Shown: positions 45,954 to 55,251 of the stretch, piece by piece | Layout of the letters: every line of letters starts with the position of its first letter | How positions within the stretch are numbered: position 1 is the stretch's first letter | Notes under the pieces: model-generated | Databases searched by the model: none | Told to the model about the DNA's origin: nothing | What the model saw: the letters and a program-made list of their open reading frames with translations, nothing else | Translations under genes and position numbers: made by a program | From: Aeromonas lacus | GTDB lineage: Bacteria; Pseudomonadota; Gammaproteobacteria; Enterobacterales; Aeromonadaceae | Direction of reading: 5' to 3' | DNA length: 64,000 nucleotides | Assembly: GCF_000764665.1 (NCBI RefSeq) | Contig: NZ_JRGM01000140.1 | Span: 1 to 64,000, forward strand

Positions 45954-45987
45954 AAGAGGGGGAGCCGGTTAACCGGCTCCCCCTCTT
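45954..45987. terminator. Terminator downstream of pepT
   Basis: A perfect 34-bp palindrome: 17-base arms, AAGAGGGGGAGCCGGTT and its complement, meet with no spacer. It lies 40 bp past the pepT stop and upstream of olsF. Confidence 0.8.
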
Positions 45988-46026
45988 GTCGTCATCTTTT
46001 GTGGTGTGGTGGCAACGATGGCCGCT

Positions 46027-47250
46027 TTAGCCGCGCCAGGCCGAGGTGAGACGCACCAGCTCGACCAGGGTGGCGACTGCTTTTTCCATGGATTGCAGCG
46101 GGATGAACTCGTGCTTGCCGTGGAAGTTGTGACCACCGGTAAAGATGTTGGGGCAGGGCAGACCCATAAAGGAGAGGCGGGCGCCATCGGTACCACCGCG
46201 AATGGGCTTGATTTTGGGCACTACGTCGGCGGCCTCCATGGCGGCGCGGGCCAGCTCGACGATATGCATGTGCGGCTCGATCTGGCTGCGCATGTTGCGA
46301 TAGCTGTCGGTCAGGGTCAGCTCGATGCGTGCCTTGGGATGCTCGGCCCGCATGGCGGCCACCCGGCTCTCCATTAACGCCTTGCGCTCGGCGAAACGCT
46401 GGTCGTCAAAGTCGCGGATGATGTAGTGCAGGCTGCTTTCCTCCACGGTGCCGCTCATCTGGGCCAGATGGAAGAAGCCCTCGTACCCTTCGGTACATTC
46501 CGGGGTCTCTTCGGCTGGCATGGCGGCGTGGAAGCGGGCGGCCAGGGTCTGGCTGTTGATCATGCTCCCCTTGGCGGTGCCGGGGTGGACGTTGTTGCCG
46601 ACGAAGCGGATGTTGGCGCTGGCCGCGTTGAAGTTCTCGAACTCCAGCTCGCCCAGCTCACCGCCATCCACGGTGTAGGCCCACTTGGCCGGGAATCGGT
46701 CCAGCGGGAACAGGTTGGCGCCACGGCCAATCTCTTCGTCCGGGGTAAAGCCGACCCAGACATCGCCGCGCGGGAGCTCGGGGTGTGCCTGCAGATGGTC
46801 GATGGCGGAGAGGATCTCGGCGATACCCGCCTTGTCGTCGGCGCCAAGCAGGGTTGTACCGTTGGTGGTGATGAGGTCCTGCCCCAGATAGTTTTTCAGG
46901 AAGCGGTAGTCACGGATGGCGAGCACCTCGTCACCCTTGCCAAGACAGATATCGCCGCCCTGATAGTTCTCGATGATCTGCGGCACCACGTGCTCCGCTT
47001 CGTAATCGGCGGTGTCCATGTGGGCGATAAGGCCGATGGCGGGAGCATCCGGCTGGTTGCCCGGCAGGCAGCCGGTGAGGTAGCCGTGCTCATCCAGGGT
47101 GACTTGGGTCAGCCCCAGCGCTTCCATCTCTTCTTGCAAGGCGCGGGCGAAGATCAGTTGTCCCTCGCTGCTCGGGCAGGCGGGATTGGTCTCGTCAGAG
47201 CGGGTATGAAAAGTCACGTAACGCAAAAAACGCTCAAGCAGGGTATCCAT
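46027..47250 (-). CDS. pepT: Peptidase T (tripeptidase)
   Basis: Cytosolic zinc aminopeptidase removing the N-terminal residue of tripeptides. Length 407 (E. coli 408). Metal and catalytic motifs: LIAHMDTADYE, TTLLGADDKAGIAEI, GFTPDEEIGRGA, AYTVDGGELGELEFENFNAA, NVHPGTAKG and the C-terminal RGGTDGARLSFMGLPCPNIFTGG(HN). It is monocistronic. In Salmonella pepT is FNR-activated, but no clear FNR box is visible here. Confidence 0.97.
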   Translation of the reverse strand: MDTLLERFLRYVTFHTRSDETNPACPSSEGQLIFARALQEEMEALGLTQVTLDEHGYLTGCLPGNQPDAPAIGLIAHMDTADYEAEHVVPQIIENYQGGDICLGKGDEVLAIRDYRFLKNYLGQDLITTNGTTLLGADDKAGIAEILSAIDHLQAHPELPRGDVWVGFTPDEEIGRGANLFPLDRFPAKWAYTVDGGELGELEFENFNAASANIRFVGNNVHPGTAKGSMINSQTLAARFHAAMPAEETPECTEGYEGFFHLAQMSGTVEESSLHYIIRDFDDQRFAERKALMESRVAAMRAEHPKARIELTLTDSYRNMRSQIEPHMHIVELARAAMEAADVVPKIKPIRGGTDGARLSFMGLPCPNIFTGGHNFHGKHEFIPLQSMEKAVATLVELVRLTSAWRG

Positions 47251-47604
47251 TAATCAGCCTCCGGTTGTGAACGCTCATTTTGCGCCATTCCGGCCCCACC
47301 ACTCATTGCGTCAGCGCAGGTTTTTCCCATTTTTTGTCTTGGTCCTACCAGCGGGAACAAGCAGAGCCGCTGCCGGTTTATTGCGCATAAAAGTCGTCAC
47401 TTCGGGGATTTTTAATCATGGTCTGCAAGGGGGTGTTTGGCCTGCAAGTCCCGCATCACAAGGGCTGCCTCTTTGGAGGGGGAAAAGCGACTCTTTTCAT
47501 CGCGCATAACAGGGTCAGCCGATCATGCGCTATCCCAGCCCCCGCCTGCCCGCCAGCAAGATTTGAGTGGCTTATTAAAAGAGGATTTTGAGCACTATTT
47601 TTTA
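47251..47604. other. Intergenic region pepT to speA promoter
   Basis: About 350 bp between the pepT start and the speA promoter. There is no convincing gene; short frames here have no ribosome site or family resemblance. The part near 47540-47600 is AT-rich, as expected upstream of a promoter. Confidence 0.5.
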
Positions 47605-47634
47605 TTGTCACCGCCCGCGGTAAGTGTGTACACT
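47605..47634 (+). promoter_or_regulatory. Sigma-70 promoter of speA
   Basis: TTGTCA (47605-47610) and TACACT (47629-47634) with an 18-bp spacer. Transcription would begin near 47641, giving a leader of about 575 nt. Confidence 0.6.
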
Positions 47635-47640
47635 CCGCGC

Positions 47641-48216
47641 CGATCCGAAGGTAACCCTGAAGCAGGCTGAGCCGCCAGAAACCGGAAGGATCATACGCCT
47701 ATAGGGCGAGGCACGCAGAAACGACAGACACTGCTGGGGAATGGTTTCTTTAATACCGGTTAGGCTCCGGTATCAGGGAGAACAACAGACACTCATCTTT
47801 CTTTTGACCGAGTGGGCCAACGGCTCATCATCTTCCCTTGTCATGGGCGGTCACTGGATATGAGCTGGGCTGTGGTTGTTGTCGTCTATCAACACGCATG
47901 CGTGCTGGCGCCTTCGCTTCTCTTCCTTGGAACCCTCTCCTGCTGTCGTGATGGCTGCCGAATGATGAACGGACGACGTGGCTGATGTTGTTTGTCATCA
48001 AAGTACCGCGGCGCAACGTAAAGTAGCACCGCATACCGTTGAGCTTGATGTAAAGCCACCAGCCCCACATCAAGACTCGTTACTTCCCAAGATCCACCAG
48101 GCAGCCTCTGGCTTGCCGCGATGTGCAAAGCACAACACCGCTTTGCACCAGATGGTCTGGATGTGATTGAGGGTAACGAAGGCGACTTCCCGTCGCTCAT
48201 TTGCGAGGCATAGCCC
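47641..48216 (+). promoter_or_regulatory. Long structured speA leader
   Basis: The 5' untranslated stretch before speA is about 575 nt. It contains GATCC/GGATC pairing (47642-47692), a hairpin ATACCGG / CCGGTAT (47753-47773), and the word ACAGACACT twice (47724-47732 and 47785-47793). A tiny frame at 47962 reads MMNGRRG then stop, with two arginine codons; it lacks a strong ribosome site. The length and elements suggest cis-acting RNA control, but I recognise no known riboswitch class. Confidence 0.45.
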
Positions 48217-50118
48217 ATGACTAACTGGTCCAGCAAGGACTCCTTGAAGGTCTACAACGTTCCCTACTGGGGTGCGGGTTTTTTCAATATCAATGACGCC
48301 GGTCATGTGACCGTTGCTCCCGACAAGTCACGCCCTGACGCACAGATCGTGCTTTCTGACGCTATCGAACAGTTGCGTCAATCCGGGCTGACTACCCCCG
48401 TGCTGCTGCGCTTCCCCGACATCCTCAAGAGCCGGGTCGATGCGCTGTTCAATGCCTTCGGTCAGGCCATCGAAAAGTCAGGCTATGAAGGGGACTACCT
48501 CTGCGTTTACCCGATCAAGGTAAACCAGCAGCGTCGTGTCATCGAGACCATCAGCCAGTCCTACAGCGACAAGCCCCGGCTTGGCCTGGAAGCTGGTTCC
48601 AAACCGGAACTGCTGGCCGTGCTTTCCCATCACCATGAGCAAGGCTCGGTGATCGTCTGCAACGGTTACAAAGACCGCGAATATATCCGCCACGCTCTGC
48701 TCGGCAACCTGATGGGCCACAAGGTCTACATCGTGGTAGAGAAGCCCTCCGAGCTGGAGATGGTGCTGGACGAGTCAGCTCGTCTCAACATCAAGCCCAA
48801 TATCGGCGTGCGCGCCAAGCTCGCTTCCACCGGCTCCGGCATGTGGGAATCGAGCGGCGGCTCCATGTCCAAATTCGGTCTCTCCGCCTCCCAGATCCTG
48901 GCGCTGATCGAGCGTCTGCGCAGTGTCGGCAAGCTGGATTGCCTGCAGCTGCTGCACTTCCATCTGGGCTCCCAGATCGCCAACATCCGCGACATTCAGG
49001 GCGGTATTCGCGAGTGCGGCCGTTTCTACGCTGAACTGCGTCGCCTCGGTGCCAACATCGAAGTCGTTGACGTCGGTGGCGGTTTGGGCGTGGACTACGA
49101 GGGAACCCGTTCCCAGAGCCACTGCTCTGCCAACTACAGCCTCTCCGAGTACGCCAACAACGTGGTATGGGGTATCGGCGATGTCTGCCGCGAGTTCGAC
49201 CTGCCGCACCCGACCATCATCAGCGAGTCCGGCCGTGCCCTGACCGCTCACCACGCCGTACTGGTCACCAACATCATTGGTGCCGAAGGGGTGGAGATGA
49301 ACGACATCAGCGCACCGGGCGAAGATGCGCCGACCATTCTGCAGAACATGTGGAAAGGGTGGCAGGATCTGAGCGGTGAAGATCCCTCCCTGCTGGAGAT
49401 CTTCCACGACTCGGTAGCCGACCTTGGGGACGTGAATACCCAGTACACCATGGGTCTGCTGAACTTGGAGCAACGTGCATGGGCCGAGATGCTGCACCAG
49501 AACACCTGTCTGGCGCTGAAAGAGCTGCTCAATCCGGTCAACCGCAACCACCGTGCGCTGGCTGACGAGCTCTCCGAGAAGCTGGCCGACAAGTGCTTTG
49601 CCAACTTCTCCCTGTTCCAGTCCCTGCCGGATGCCTGGGGTATCGGTCAGGTGTTCCCGGTAATGCCGCTCTCTGGCCTCGAGCGTCCGCTCAGCCGTCG
49701 CGGCATCCTGATGGATATTACCTGTGACTCCGACGGTCAGGTCGAGCACTATGTCGACGGTCTGGGGGTCGAGAGCACCCTGCCGATGCCGGTTTACGGC
49801 GAAAACGAAGAGTGCCATGTCGGCTTCTTCCTGGTCGGTGCCTATCAGGAGATCCTGGGCGACCTGCACAACCTGTTCGGTGATACCCACTGCGCGGAAG
49901 TGTGGCTGGACGAAGAGGGCAAGATGGACATTCGCAACGTGGTGCGCGGCGACACCGTCGACCAGCTGCTGCGTTACGTCAACATCGACCCGTCCGTCAT
50001 TCGCGAGAACTATCAGCGGATCGCCTCCCACCCGGCGCTGGACGACGCAACCCGCAAAGCCCTGCTCGACGAGCTGGAGCTGGGTCTGCAAGGCTACGCC
50101 TATCTGGAAGACGAATAA
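48217..50118 (+). CDS. speA: Biosynthetic arginine decarboxylase SpeA
   Basis: PLP enzyme making agmatine from arginine, the entry to putrescine synthesis. Length 633 (E. coli 658). It is a fold-III (alanine-racemase type) decarboxylase: PLP lysine in CVYPIKVNQQRRVIE, LQLLHFHLGSQIANI, VDVGGGLGVDYEGTRSQ, SESGRALTAHHAVLV and the C-terminal HVGFFLVGAYQEILGDLHNLFGD. It has a GCGAGG site 9 bases before the ATG and a long leader. speB is not next to it. Confidence 0.97.
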   Translation: MTNWSSKDSLKVYNVPYWGAGFFNINDAGHVTVAPDKSRPDAQIVLSDAIEQLRQSGLTTPVLLRFPDILKSRVDALFNAFGQAIEKSGYEGDYLCVYPIKVNQQRRVIETISQSYSDKPRLGLEAGSKPELLAVLSHHHEQGSVIVCNGYKDREYIRHALLGNLMGHKVYIVVEKPSELEMVLDESARLNIKPNIGVRAKLASTGSGMWESSGGSMSKFGLSASQILALIERLRSVGKLDCLQLLHFHLGSQIANIRDIQGGIRECGRFYAELRRLGANIEVVDVGGGLGVDYEGTRSQSHCSANYSLSEYANNVVWGIGDVCREFDLPHPTIISESGRALTAHHAVLVTNIIGAEGVEMNDISAPGEDAPTILQNMWKGWQDLSGEDPSLLEIFHDSVADLGDVNTQYTMGLLNLEQRAWAEMLHQNTCLALKELLNPVNRNHRALADELSEKLADKCFANFSLFQSLPDAWGIGQVFPVMPLSGLERPLSRRGILMDITCDSDGQVEHYVDGLGVESTLPMPVYGENEECHVGFFLVGAYQEILGDLHNLFGDTHCAEVWLDEEGKMDIRNVVRGDTVDQLLRYVNIDPSVIRENYQRIASHPALDDATRKALLDELELGLQGYAYLEDE

Positions 50119-50154
50119 TCACAGCTCAGAGTTGCGCCGTGATGGCTTGAAAGA

Positions 50155-50178
50155 AAAGGGAGGCAAATGCCTCCCTTT
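50155..50178 (+). terminator. Terminator of speA
   Basis: Perfect 10-bp stem AAAGGGAGGC / GCCTCCCTTT, loop AAAT, then GTTCT. Confidence 0.88.
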
Positions 50179-50203
50179 GTTCTATCTGTTCCTCCTGTAG
50201 CGG

Positions 50204-50728
50204 TCAGGTCTGCGAGCTCAGCGCCTTGTGCAGATCCCGCTGCAACTGCTGGTTGTCGTCTCTTTGCAGCTCCACAACACCCAATTGCAGTCCCTGCTCG
50301 ATGGTGAGCGACCCATTCAGCATGGCGTTGATGGCGGCTTCACTCAGCAGCATCACCCGGTCTTTGGGGTTTGGGCCGCTGGTGTGCAACTGGAGCAGTA
50401 GAGACTCCTTGCCTCGTACTCTTGACCAGAGTCCTGAGTCGATAAGCAGGATGGAGATCCCGCCGCCTACCCCTGCCTGCTGGAGTCGACTTTTGAGGGT
50501 TTGGAGCCATGCCTGGCTACGGGAGAAGCCGGCTTCGCCTGTCAGGGCTGTCAAGGGGGGCAGCTGCTCACGGCTCACCGCAGTCGCTGTGGCCATGGCG
50601 ATATTGACCGTGCCGGGCCAGCTCTGTTCGAACGGGTTGGGGTAGAGGGCATCATAACCACAGCTCTGCCCCATCCCGGGGATGAGGCAGAGCAGGACCA
50701 TGCATGCGCGCAAGGTGCGTTGCATCAT
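50204..50728 (-). CDS. Exported protein of unknown function, coupled to alkylsulfatase
   Basis: A 174-residue protein with an N-terminal signal (TLRACMVLLCLIPGMGQSCGYDA), probably cleaved near residues 21-22. Mature features are YPNPFEQSWPG, an alpha/beta pattern in GGISILLIDSGLWSRVR, and a helical Gln-rich C-terminus. I recognise no domain. Its ATG overlaps the sulfatase stop by ATGA, so the two are made from one message and the protein probably acts in the periplasm with the sulfatase. Confidence 0.7.
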   Translation of the reverse strand: MMQRTLRACMVLLCLIPGMGQSCGYDALYPNPFEQSWPGTVNIAMATATAVSREQLPPLTALTGEAGFSRSQAWLQTLKSRLQQAGVGGGISILLIDSGLWSRVRGKESLLLQLHTSGPNPKDRVMLLSEAAINAMLNGSLTIEQGLQLGVVELQRDDNQQLQRDLHKALSSQT

Positions 50729-52707
50729 GGCGTCACTATGTTGAACCAGAAGTTGAACTTGTCGAGCAGCGTGACGAAGTCACTGAACTTCTGCTGATCA
50801 CCCTGGATCTTGATCTCGCCGCTGGCGATCTTCTGCTCCATGGTGCCCTGACCGAGCTGGATATCATCCAGCGTCTTCTTGCTCAGGGTAATGGTGACAT
50901 CAGGCTTGGCGGCATAGCGGGTAGTGTGGTTGAGCACCGAGTTCTCCAGACTCAGGGTATGTTTCTCCCCGATATCGGTGAATGCCATGTTGATGACCAT
51001 CTTCTTGCCCGCCGCTTTCTCGGGGTTAATGCGCACCGACAGATAGTCAAACAGCATGCTGGGTGTCATGGCCCGGATGGTATCCGGCGATGCCGTGACG
51101 GTGCCACCAGCAGTAGGCACGCCATTGCGTAGCTCATAAGCCCCTTGCAGATAGACAGAGCGCCACGGGCCGGATTCAGCCTGATAGCCCAGCTGCTCCA
51201 GTGCATCTGCCAGCAGCAGCTTGCCCTCTGTGTTGTTCGGGTTGGCAAACACCAGATGCTTGAGCACTTCCGCGACCCAACGATATTCCCCCTTGTCGAA
51301 TGAGGCCTTGGCCTTTTTCAGTACCTCCTGCTCGCCCCCCATGAACTCGATATATTTGGGGCCGACCATTTCTGGGGGCAGGTTGTCGAGATCGGAGGGG
51401 TTGCCGGAGTACCAGCCCATATAGCGCTGATAGACGGCGCGGCTGTTGTGGCGCAGGGTGCCGTAGTAACCGCGGTTAGGCCAGAAGTTGTTAAGCTCGG
51501 GCGGCAGGGTGATCTGCTCGGAGATCTCCTCACCGGTGTAGCCCATGTTCATCAGGCGTACCGACTGGTCATGGATGTATTTGTAGAGGTCACGCTGCTT
51601 TTTGAAGTAGTCGACTATGTTGGCATTGCCCCAGCGTGGCCAGTGGTGACTCTGGAATTTGACATTGGCCTGTGCCCCCCAGGTTTCGATGGTTTCATTG
51701 AGAAAGCTCGACCATTTCAGCGCATCGCGCACCTGAGCACCACGCAGGGTAAGAATATTGTGCATGGTATTGGTGGTATTTTCTGCCATCCAGAGAGCCT
51801 TGCTATCCGGGAACCAGGTATTCATCTCGGCGGGAGCCTCGGTGCCTGGGGTCATCTGGAAGACCATCCTGACGCCATCGACCGTCAGCGCTTCACCGGT
51901 TTTGGTGATAAAGCGGGTTGGCAACAGCAGTGAAGGGACACCAGTGGAAGTGGTTTGTCCCAGACCGCCATTGACGCCGCCCTGCGGGTTGCGCGGCAGC
52001 AGGGCGCCATACATGTAGACGGCGCGGCGAGCCATGGCGTTGCCGGCAATGACGTTTTCCGATACCGCATGTTCGGTAAATCCTTCAGGGGCGATGATTT
52101 CGACGCCATTCTTCTTCGCCTCATCAGGTGACTTGAACAGGCCCGCGGCACCACCGTAGTGATCTACGTGAGAGTGGCTATAGACTACGGCGGTGACAGG
52201 ACGCTCGCCCAGCGTCTTGTTGATAAATGCCAGTGCCGCTTTGGCCGTTTGCGGCGAGATCAGCGGGTCGAAGACGATCCACCCCTTGTCACCCTCGATA
52301 AATGTGATGTTGGATAGGTCAAAGCCGCGAATTTGGTAAATCTTGTCGGTGACCTTGAACAAGCCGTACTGCATGTTGAGCTGGGCGTTGCGCCACAGGC
52401 TTGGATTGACGGTGTCAGGGGATGCCTTGTCGAGCCCGATGTAGGTCTTGTACTGCTCCAGATCCCACACCACGTTGCCCTTGTCATCCTTGATGGTCAG
52501 GGTATCGGGTTTGGCAATGAATCCGCGTTGGGCATCCTCGAAATCCTGCTTGTCATTGAACGGCAGGGTATGCAGCACACCTTGGTTCGCCTTGATGGTA
52601 AATTCGCTAGCTGGTTTGGGATTGATGACTGCCCAGGCGGGCTGCAGAAGCAGGGCGCCGGACAGCAAGAGAGTGACGACCGTGGGTGCTGAAAACCTTG
52701 GTTTCAT
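50725..52707 (-). CDS. Alkyl/aryl sulfatase, SdsA1-like metallo-beta-lactamase fold
   Basis: A 660-residue exported enzyme cleaving alkyl sulfate esters such as SDS. The signal peptide (VVTLLLSGALLLQPAWAV) ends near residue 26. The metallo-beta-lactamase core has the zinc motif YSHSHVDHYGG (about 177-187). Downstream zinc and substrate parts are ITFIEGDKGWIVFDPLIS, PEGFTEHAVSENVIAGNAM and GTEAPAEMN. A helical dimerisation domain and an SCP2-like C-terminal domain (about 540-655) follow, as in Pseudomonas SdsA1 and E. coli YjcS. Confidence 0.92.
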   Translation of the reverse strand: MKPRFSAPTVVTLLLSGALLLQPAWAVINPKPASEFTIKANQGVLHTLPFNDKQDFEDAQRGFIAKPDTLTIKDDKGNVVWDLEQYKTYIGLDKASPDTVNPSLWRNAQLNMQYGLFKVTDKIYQIRGFDLSNITFIEGDKGWIVFDPLISPQTAKAALAFINKTLGERPVTAVVYSHSHVDHYGGAAGLFKSPDEAKKNGVEIIAPEGFTEHAVSENVIAGNAMARRAVYMYGALLPRNPQGGVNGGLGQTTSTGVPSLLLPTRFITKTGEALTVDGVRMVFQMTPGTEAPAEMNTWFPDSKALWMAENTTNTMHNILTLRGAQVRDALKWSSFLNETIETWGAQANVKFQSHHWPRWGNANIVDYFKKQRDLYKYIHDQSVRLMNMGYTGEEISEQITLPPELNNFWPNRGYYGTLRHNSRAVYQRYMGWYSGNPSDLDNLPPEMVGPKYIEFMGGEQEVLKKAKASFDKGEYRWVAEVLKHLVFANPNNTEGKLLLADALEQLGYQAESGPWRSVYLQGAYELRNGVPTAGGTVTASPDTIRAMTPSMLFDYLSVRINPEKAAGKKMVINMAFTDIGEKHTLSLENSVLNHTTRYAAKPDVTITLSKKTLDDIQLGQGTMEQKIASGEIKIQGDQQKFSDFVTLLDKFNFWFNIVTP

Positions 52708-52811
52708 CAGAATTACTCCAGAGGTAGTGGTGTTGGGCGGCAGCGCTAAGTGTAGTCAGGAGATTGCAGCCTGCCGTATTTGAAATTGCCTGGCATAATT
52801 GGCAAGGTGTG

Positions 52812-53615
52812 TCAAAACTGGTAATTGAACTCCAGTCGATAGGCTGCCTCCTCAATTCCGGCAATATTGTTCCAGTTGATGAAAGTTCTGAAGTTAAGTC
52901 GACCTGAATATTGATAGGAGAGTGCTATTTCGTGATACAGCGCGGCGCTTTCGCCATCACCAAAGGCGTTCTCTTTATAAAATTCGGAGCCTGAAAGGGT
53001 ATTGGCAAACATAGGGTTGTAATTTAACCACCACTTTTCATTAAGAGTCAGTTTGCTATACATGCCGACGAGATAAAAAGTGCCAGGAATGGTATAACCG
53101 GCATCGATCTGTTTACGATTACTATCAATATATTGATTCATTGATATATTGGCACCAATTCCAGCCAGAGGATATAGCTGAAGCGGACCCCAGGACGGCA
53201 GTGCTTTAATCAGGCTATAGGAGACAGAGGCGTTCTGTTCGGCCAGATAACTTTCATCAAAGTTGTAGATAATATCCAGCTGGGTGCCTAGGCCACTCTC
53301 GGTATTGATGGTGAAATTACGTAGCCGCAGGCTGTCGAGGGAGTTGTCACGATTTTGGTGATCGGACCAACCCAAGCCTTCGCCCATGACCCCTTTTGCC
53401 TCGATGATATTCATAGCCCGTTTTTTTTGGCTACCGCTGTCATATTGGTTGCCGAATTTCAGATTGAGACCATCGTCGCTAATGCCGCTTCCCCATTGGC
53501 TATATACCGCAAGTGGGTCAGACATATCCTGTAATGGTGCGGAATTGTCTGATGATTTGGCGATGGCAGGCATAGCCACACCTATGCATAGGGGCAGGAG
53601 TATTTTTTTCATCAT
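52812..53615 (-). CDS. Outer-membrane beta-barrel protein of unknown function
   Basis: A 267-residue protein with a signal peptide (ILLPLCIGVAMPAIAKS) and alternating strands ending in a C-terminal phenylalanine (RLEFNYQF), the usual outer-membrane insertion signal. Tyr- and Asn-rich strands such as GTQLDIIYNFDES and EIALSYQYSGRLNFRTF suggest a barrel of perhaps 8-12 strands. No specific family is recognised. GC is clearly lower than the neighbours, hinting at recent transfer. It lies 104 bp upstream of the sulfatase gene on the same strand, so it may pass substrate to it. Confidence 0.7.
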   Translation of the reverse strand: MMKKILLPLCIGVAMPAIAKSSDNSAPLQDMSDPLAVYSQWGSGISDDGLNLKFGNQYDSGSQKKRAMNIIEAKGVMGEGLGWSDHQNRDNSLDSLRLRNFTINTESGLGTQLDIIYNFDESYLAEQNASVSYSLIKALPSWGPLQLYPLAGIGANISMNQYIDSNRKQIDAGYTIPGTFYLVGMYSKLTLNEKWWLNYNPMFANTLSGSEFYKENAFGDGESAALYHEIALSYQYSGRLNFRTFINWNNIAGIEEAAYRLEFNYQF

Positions 53616-53814
53616 GTTATGGTGTTTTTATTTTGGTTGGTGAATGAGTGTCATCAGAAATGTGATTAATCGATGATGTTGATACGACATCAATTAATAG
53701 TGTGGCATCTGACAATCATCTTTATATAAGAAAGAGAGGATGCATCACTTTTTACACGCAGTTAGCGTAACTTGTTCAGCATCCCCGGTCATTGCAGTTC
53801 GCAATAATCAATCG

Positions 53815-54756
53815 TTAAGCAGGCGTTAAACCATTGCGATTGGGTTCAGCTGTGGTGAGAAGTTGTAACTGTTGAATAAGCCAGCTGAGTGCGGGGTCTC
53901 GTTTTGCACTCTGATGCCAGTTGATGTAGACGGGGCAGGGGGTTGAGTCCCAGGGGAGAGGAAAGTCCTTGAGGGCAAGTGGCTGGCGCATCATGGCCAG
54001 ATGCCATTGGCTGGTGACACAGAGCCAGTCAGTCTGACTGACCAGAGAGAGTGCTGTCAGCAGCGCGTTGCTTTCATAGGCGATTTTGCGTGGTGGCAAG
54101 TTCTTGCTGGTCAGGCTGCGGATCACCCAGTCATCTTTGCGTCTCACGTCCCACACCACGTGTTCTTCGGCAAAGAAGGTCTCGAAGTCGAGCTGATGTT
54201 CAATGCGGGGATGTGCAGCACGGCACACCACTCTGAGTTCCAGATTCAGCAGTGGCTGGCTCAAAAAGCCGCTCTCTTCCAATGCAGTGCTGGCCAGTAT
54301 CAGGTCGATATTGTGCTGGCGAAGGGCTTGCTGGCGAAGATGCTCCTCATAGAGCCTAGGGACTGATTCGACGTGGCAGTGAGGTGCTGTTGCGGCGAGA
54401 TGGGCAAGGAGTCTGGGTAGCAGGAGCAGATCCAGATCCGGATGGCTGGCGATGCGAAAGACGCGCTGACTGGTGCCGGGATCAAACTCCTGATTGAGTT
54501 GCAGGGAGCGCTCCATGGTATTGAGGGCTGTGCGGATCTCCCTGTGCAGGGCGAGGGCCCGGCTGGTTGGTGTTATCCCGCGTCCTTCCCGTAAAAATAG
54601 TGGCTCGCCAATCTGGTCGCTAAGGCGGCGAATGGCCTGGCTTATCGCCGCAGGAGTCATATCCAGGCTGCTGGCTGCTGTTGATACCCCTTTTTCGGTC
54701 ATGACGCGATCGAAGATCCGAAAAAGGTTGAGGTCTATATGTGGACTCGCCATCAA
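53815..54756 (-). CDS. LysR-family transcriptional regulator, LeuO/NodD-like
   Basis: A 313-residue regulator. The winged helix at about 7-65 reads LNLFRIFDRVMTEKGVSTAASSLDMTPAAISQAIRRLSDQIGEPLFLREGRGITPTSRA, close to the LeuO/YbeF subgroup. The effector domain runs from about 95. It lies upstream of, and on the same strand as, the barrel, sulfatase and exported-protein genes, with about 200 bp before the barrel gene. It may control them, but this is inferred from position only. Confidence 0.9.
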   Translation of the reverse strand: MMASPHIDLNLFRIFDRVMTEKGVSTAASSLDMTPAAISQAIRRLSDQIGEPLFLREGRGITPTSRALALHREIRTALNTMERSLQLNQEFDPGTSQRVFRIASHPDLDLLLLPRLLAHLAATAPHCHVESVPRLYEEHLRQQALRQHNIDLILASTALEESGFLSQPLLNLELRVVCRAAHPRIEHQLDFETFFAEEHVVWDVRRKDDWVIRSLTSKNLPPRKIAYESNALLTALSLVSQTDWLCVTSQWHLAMMRQPLALKDFPLPWDSTPCPVYINWHQSAKRDPALSWLIQQLQLLTTAEPNRNGLTPA

Positions 54757-54927
54757 GTCATCCTGTTTTTATCCCGTTTACCCAGTATGTCGGTTAAACA
54801 GCCGATATATTCCATTGTTGCTGTCATGACTGACGGGAAGCTTAACAGCTCTAAAACAGAGTCATTACTTATCATGATTCAAGCTGTTGCCTGCATCCTT
54901 TCGGTTTCTTGATAGGCAGTCGCTACA

Positions 54928-54949
54928 CATCTTGATCTGTATCAAGATG
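54928..54949. promoter_or_regulatory. FNR box upstream of the small Cys/His-rich gene
   Basis: TTGATCTGTATCAA at 54932-54945 matches the FNR consensus TTGAT-N4-ATCAA at all ten positions, and the symmetry extends to 9-bp arms (CATCTTGAT and ATCAAGATG). The centre at about 54938 is 75 bp before the ATG at 55014. An activator site of class II would place the transcript start near 54980. Confidence 0.8.
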
Positions 54950-55013
54950 CCCGGTCGTCGGTTGTCTTACGGTCAGAAATGATGTTGTGGAGATGTAACA
55001 AAAGGATGTGAAT

Positions 55014-55202
55014 ATGGAACTGGAAAGGGATCCGAGGTGCTATACCGATGTCTGCATCAATGGTAAGTGGTATCACTACGACCACTGCAGCACCAATGTT
55101 TACATGCTGATGGGGGGCGCAGCCCCGTGTCTGCAGCTTGCTTATGAGCCGAGCAGCGAAGAGGAGCTTATCGAGATGCTCCGCCAGCTGGCCTGTTGCT
55201 AA
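55014..55202 (+). CDS. Small Cys/His-rich protein of unknown function
   Basis: A 62-residue protein from ATG 55014 (AAAGGA 8 bases upstream; an in-frame GTG at 55008 is too close to that site). It has five cysteines (CYTDVC, HC, PC, ACC counts one pair at the end) and HYDHC near residue 25, and an acidic C-terminal helix SSEEELIEMLRQLACC. There is no signal peptide or membrane segment. The cysteines and histidines could bind a metal. A perfect FNR box upstream suggests anaerobic expression, and the gene has its own terminator. Confidence 0.72.
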   Translation: MELERDPRCYTDVCINGKWYHYDHCSTNVYMLMGGAAPCLQLAYEPSSEEELIEMLRQLACC

Positions 55203-55207
55203 ACCAG

Positions 55208-55246
55208 TGACCATCGCGTCTGTGGTCGCGATGGTCAGCCCTTTTT
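55208..55246 (+). terminator. Terminator of the small Cys/His-rich gene
   Basis: Perfect 11-bp stem TGACCATCGCG / CGCGATGGTCA, 8-base loop, then CCCTTTTT. Confidence 0.88.
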
Positions 55247-55251
55247 AACAA

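Noticed and set aside
47978-48166. 62-codon frame in the speA leader
   Set aside because: No ribosome site or similarity; more likely untranslated leader.
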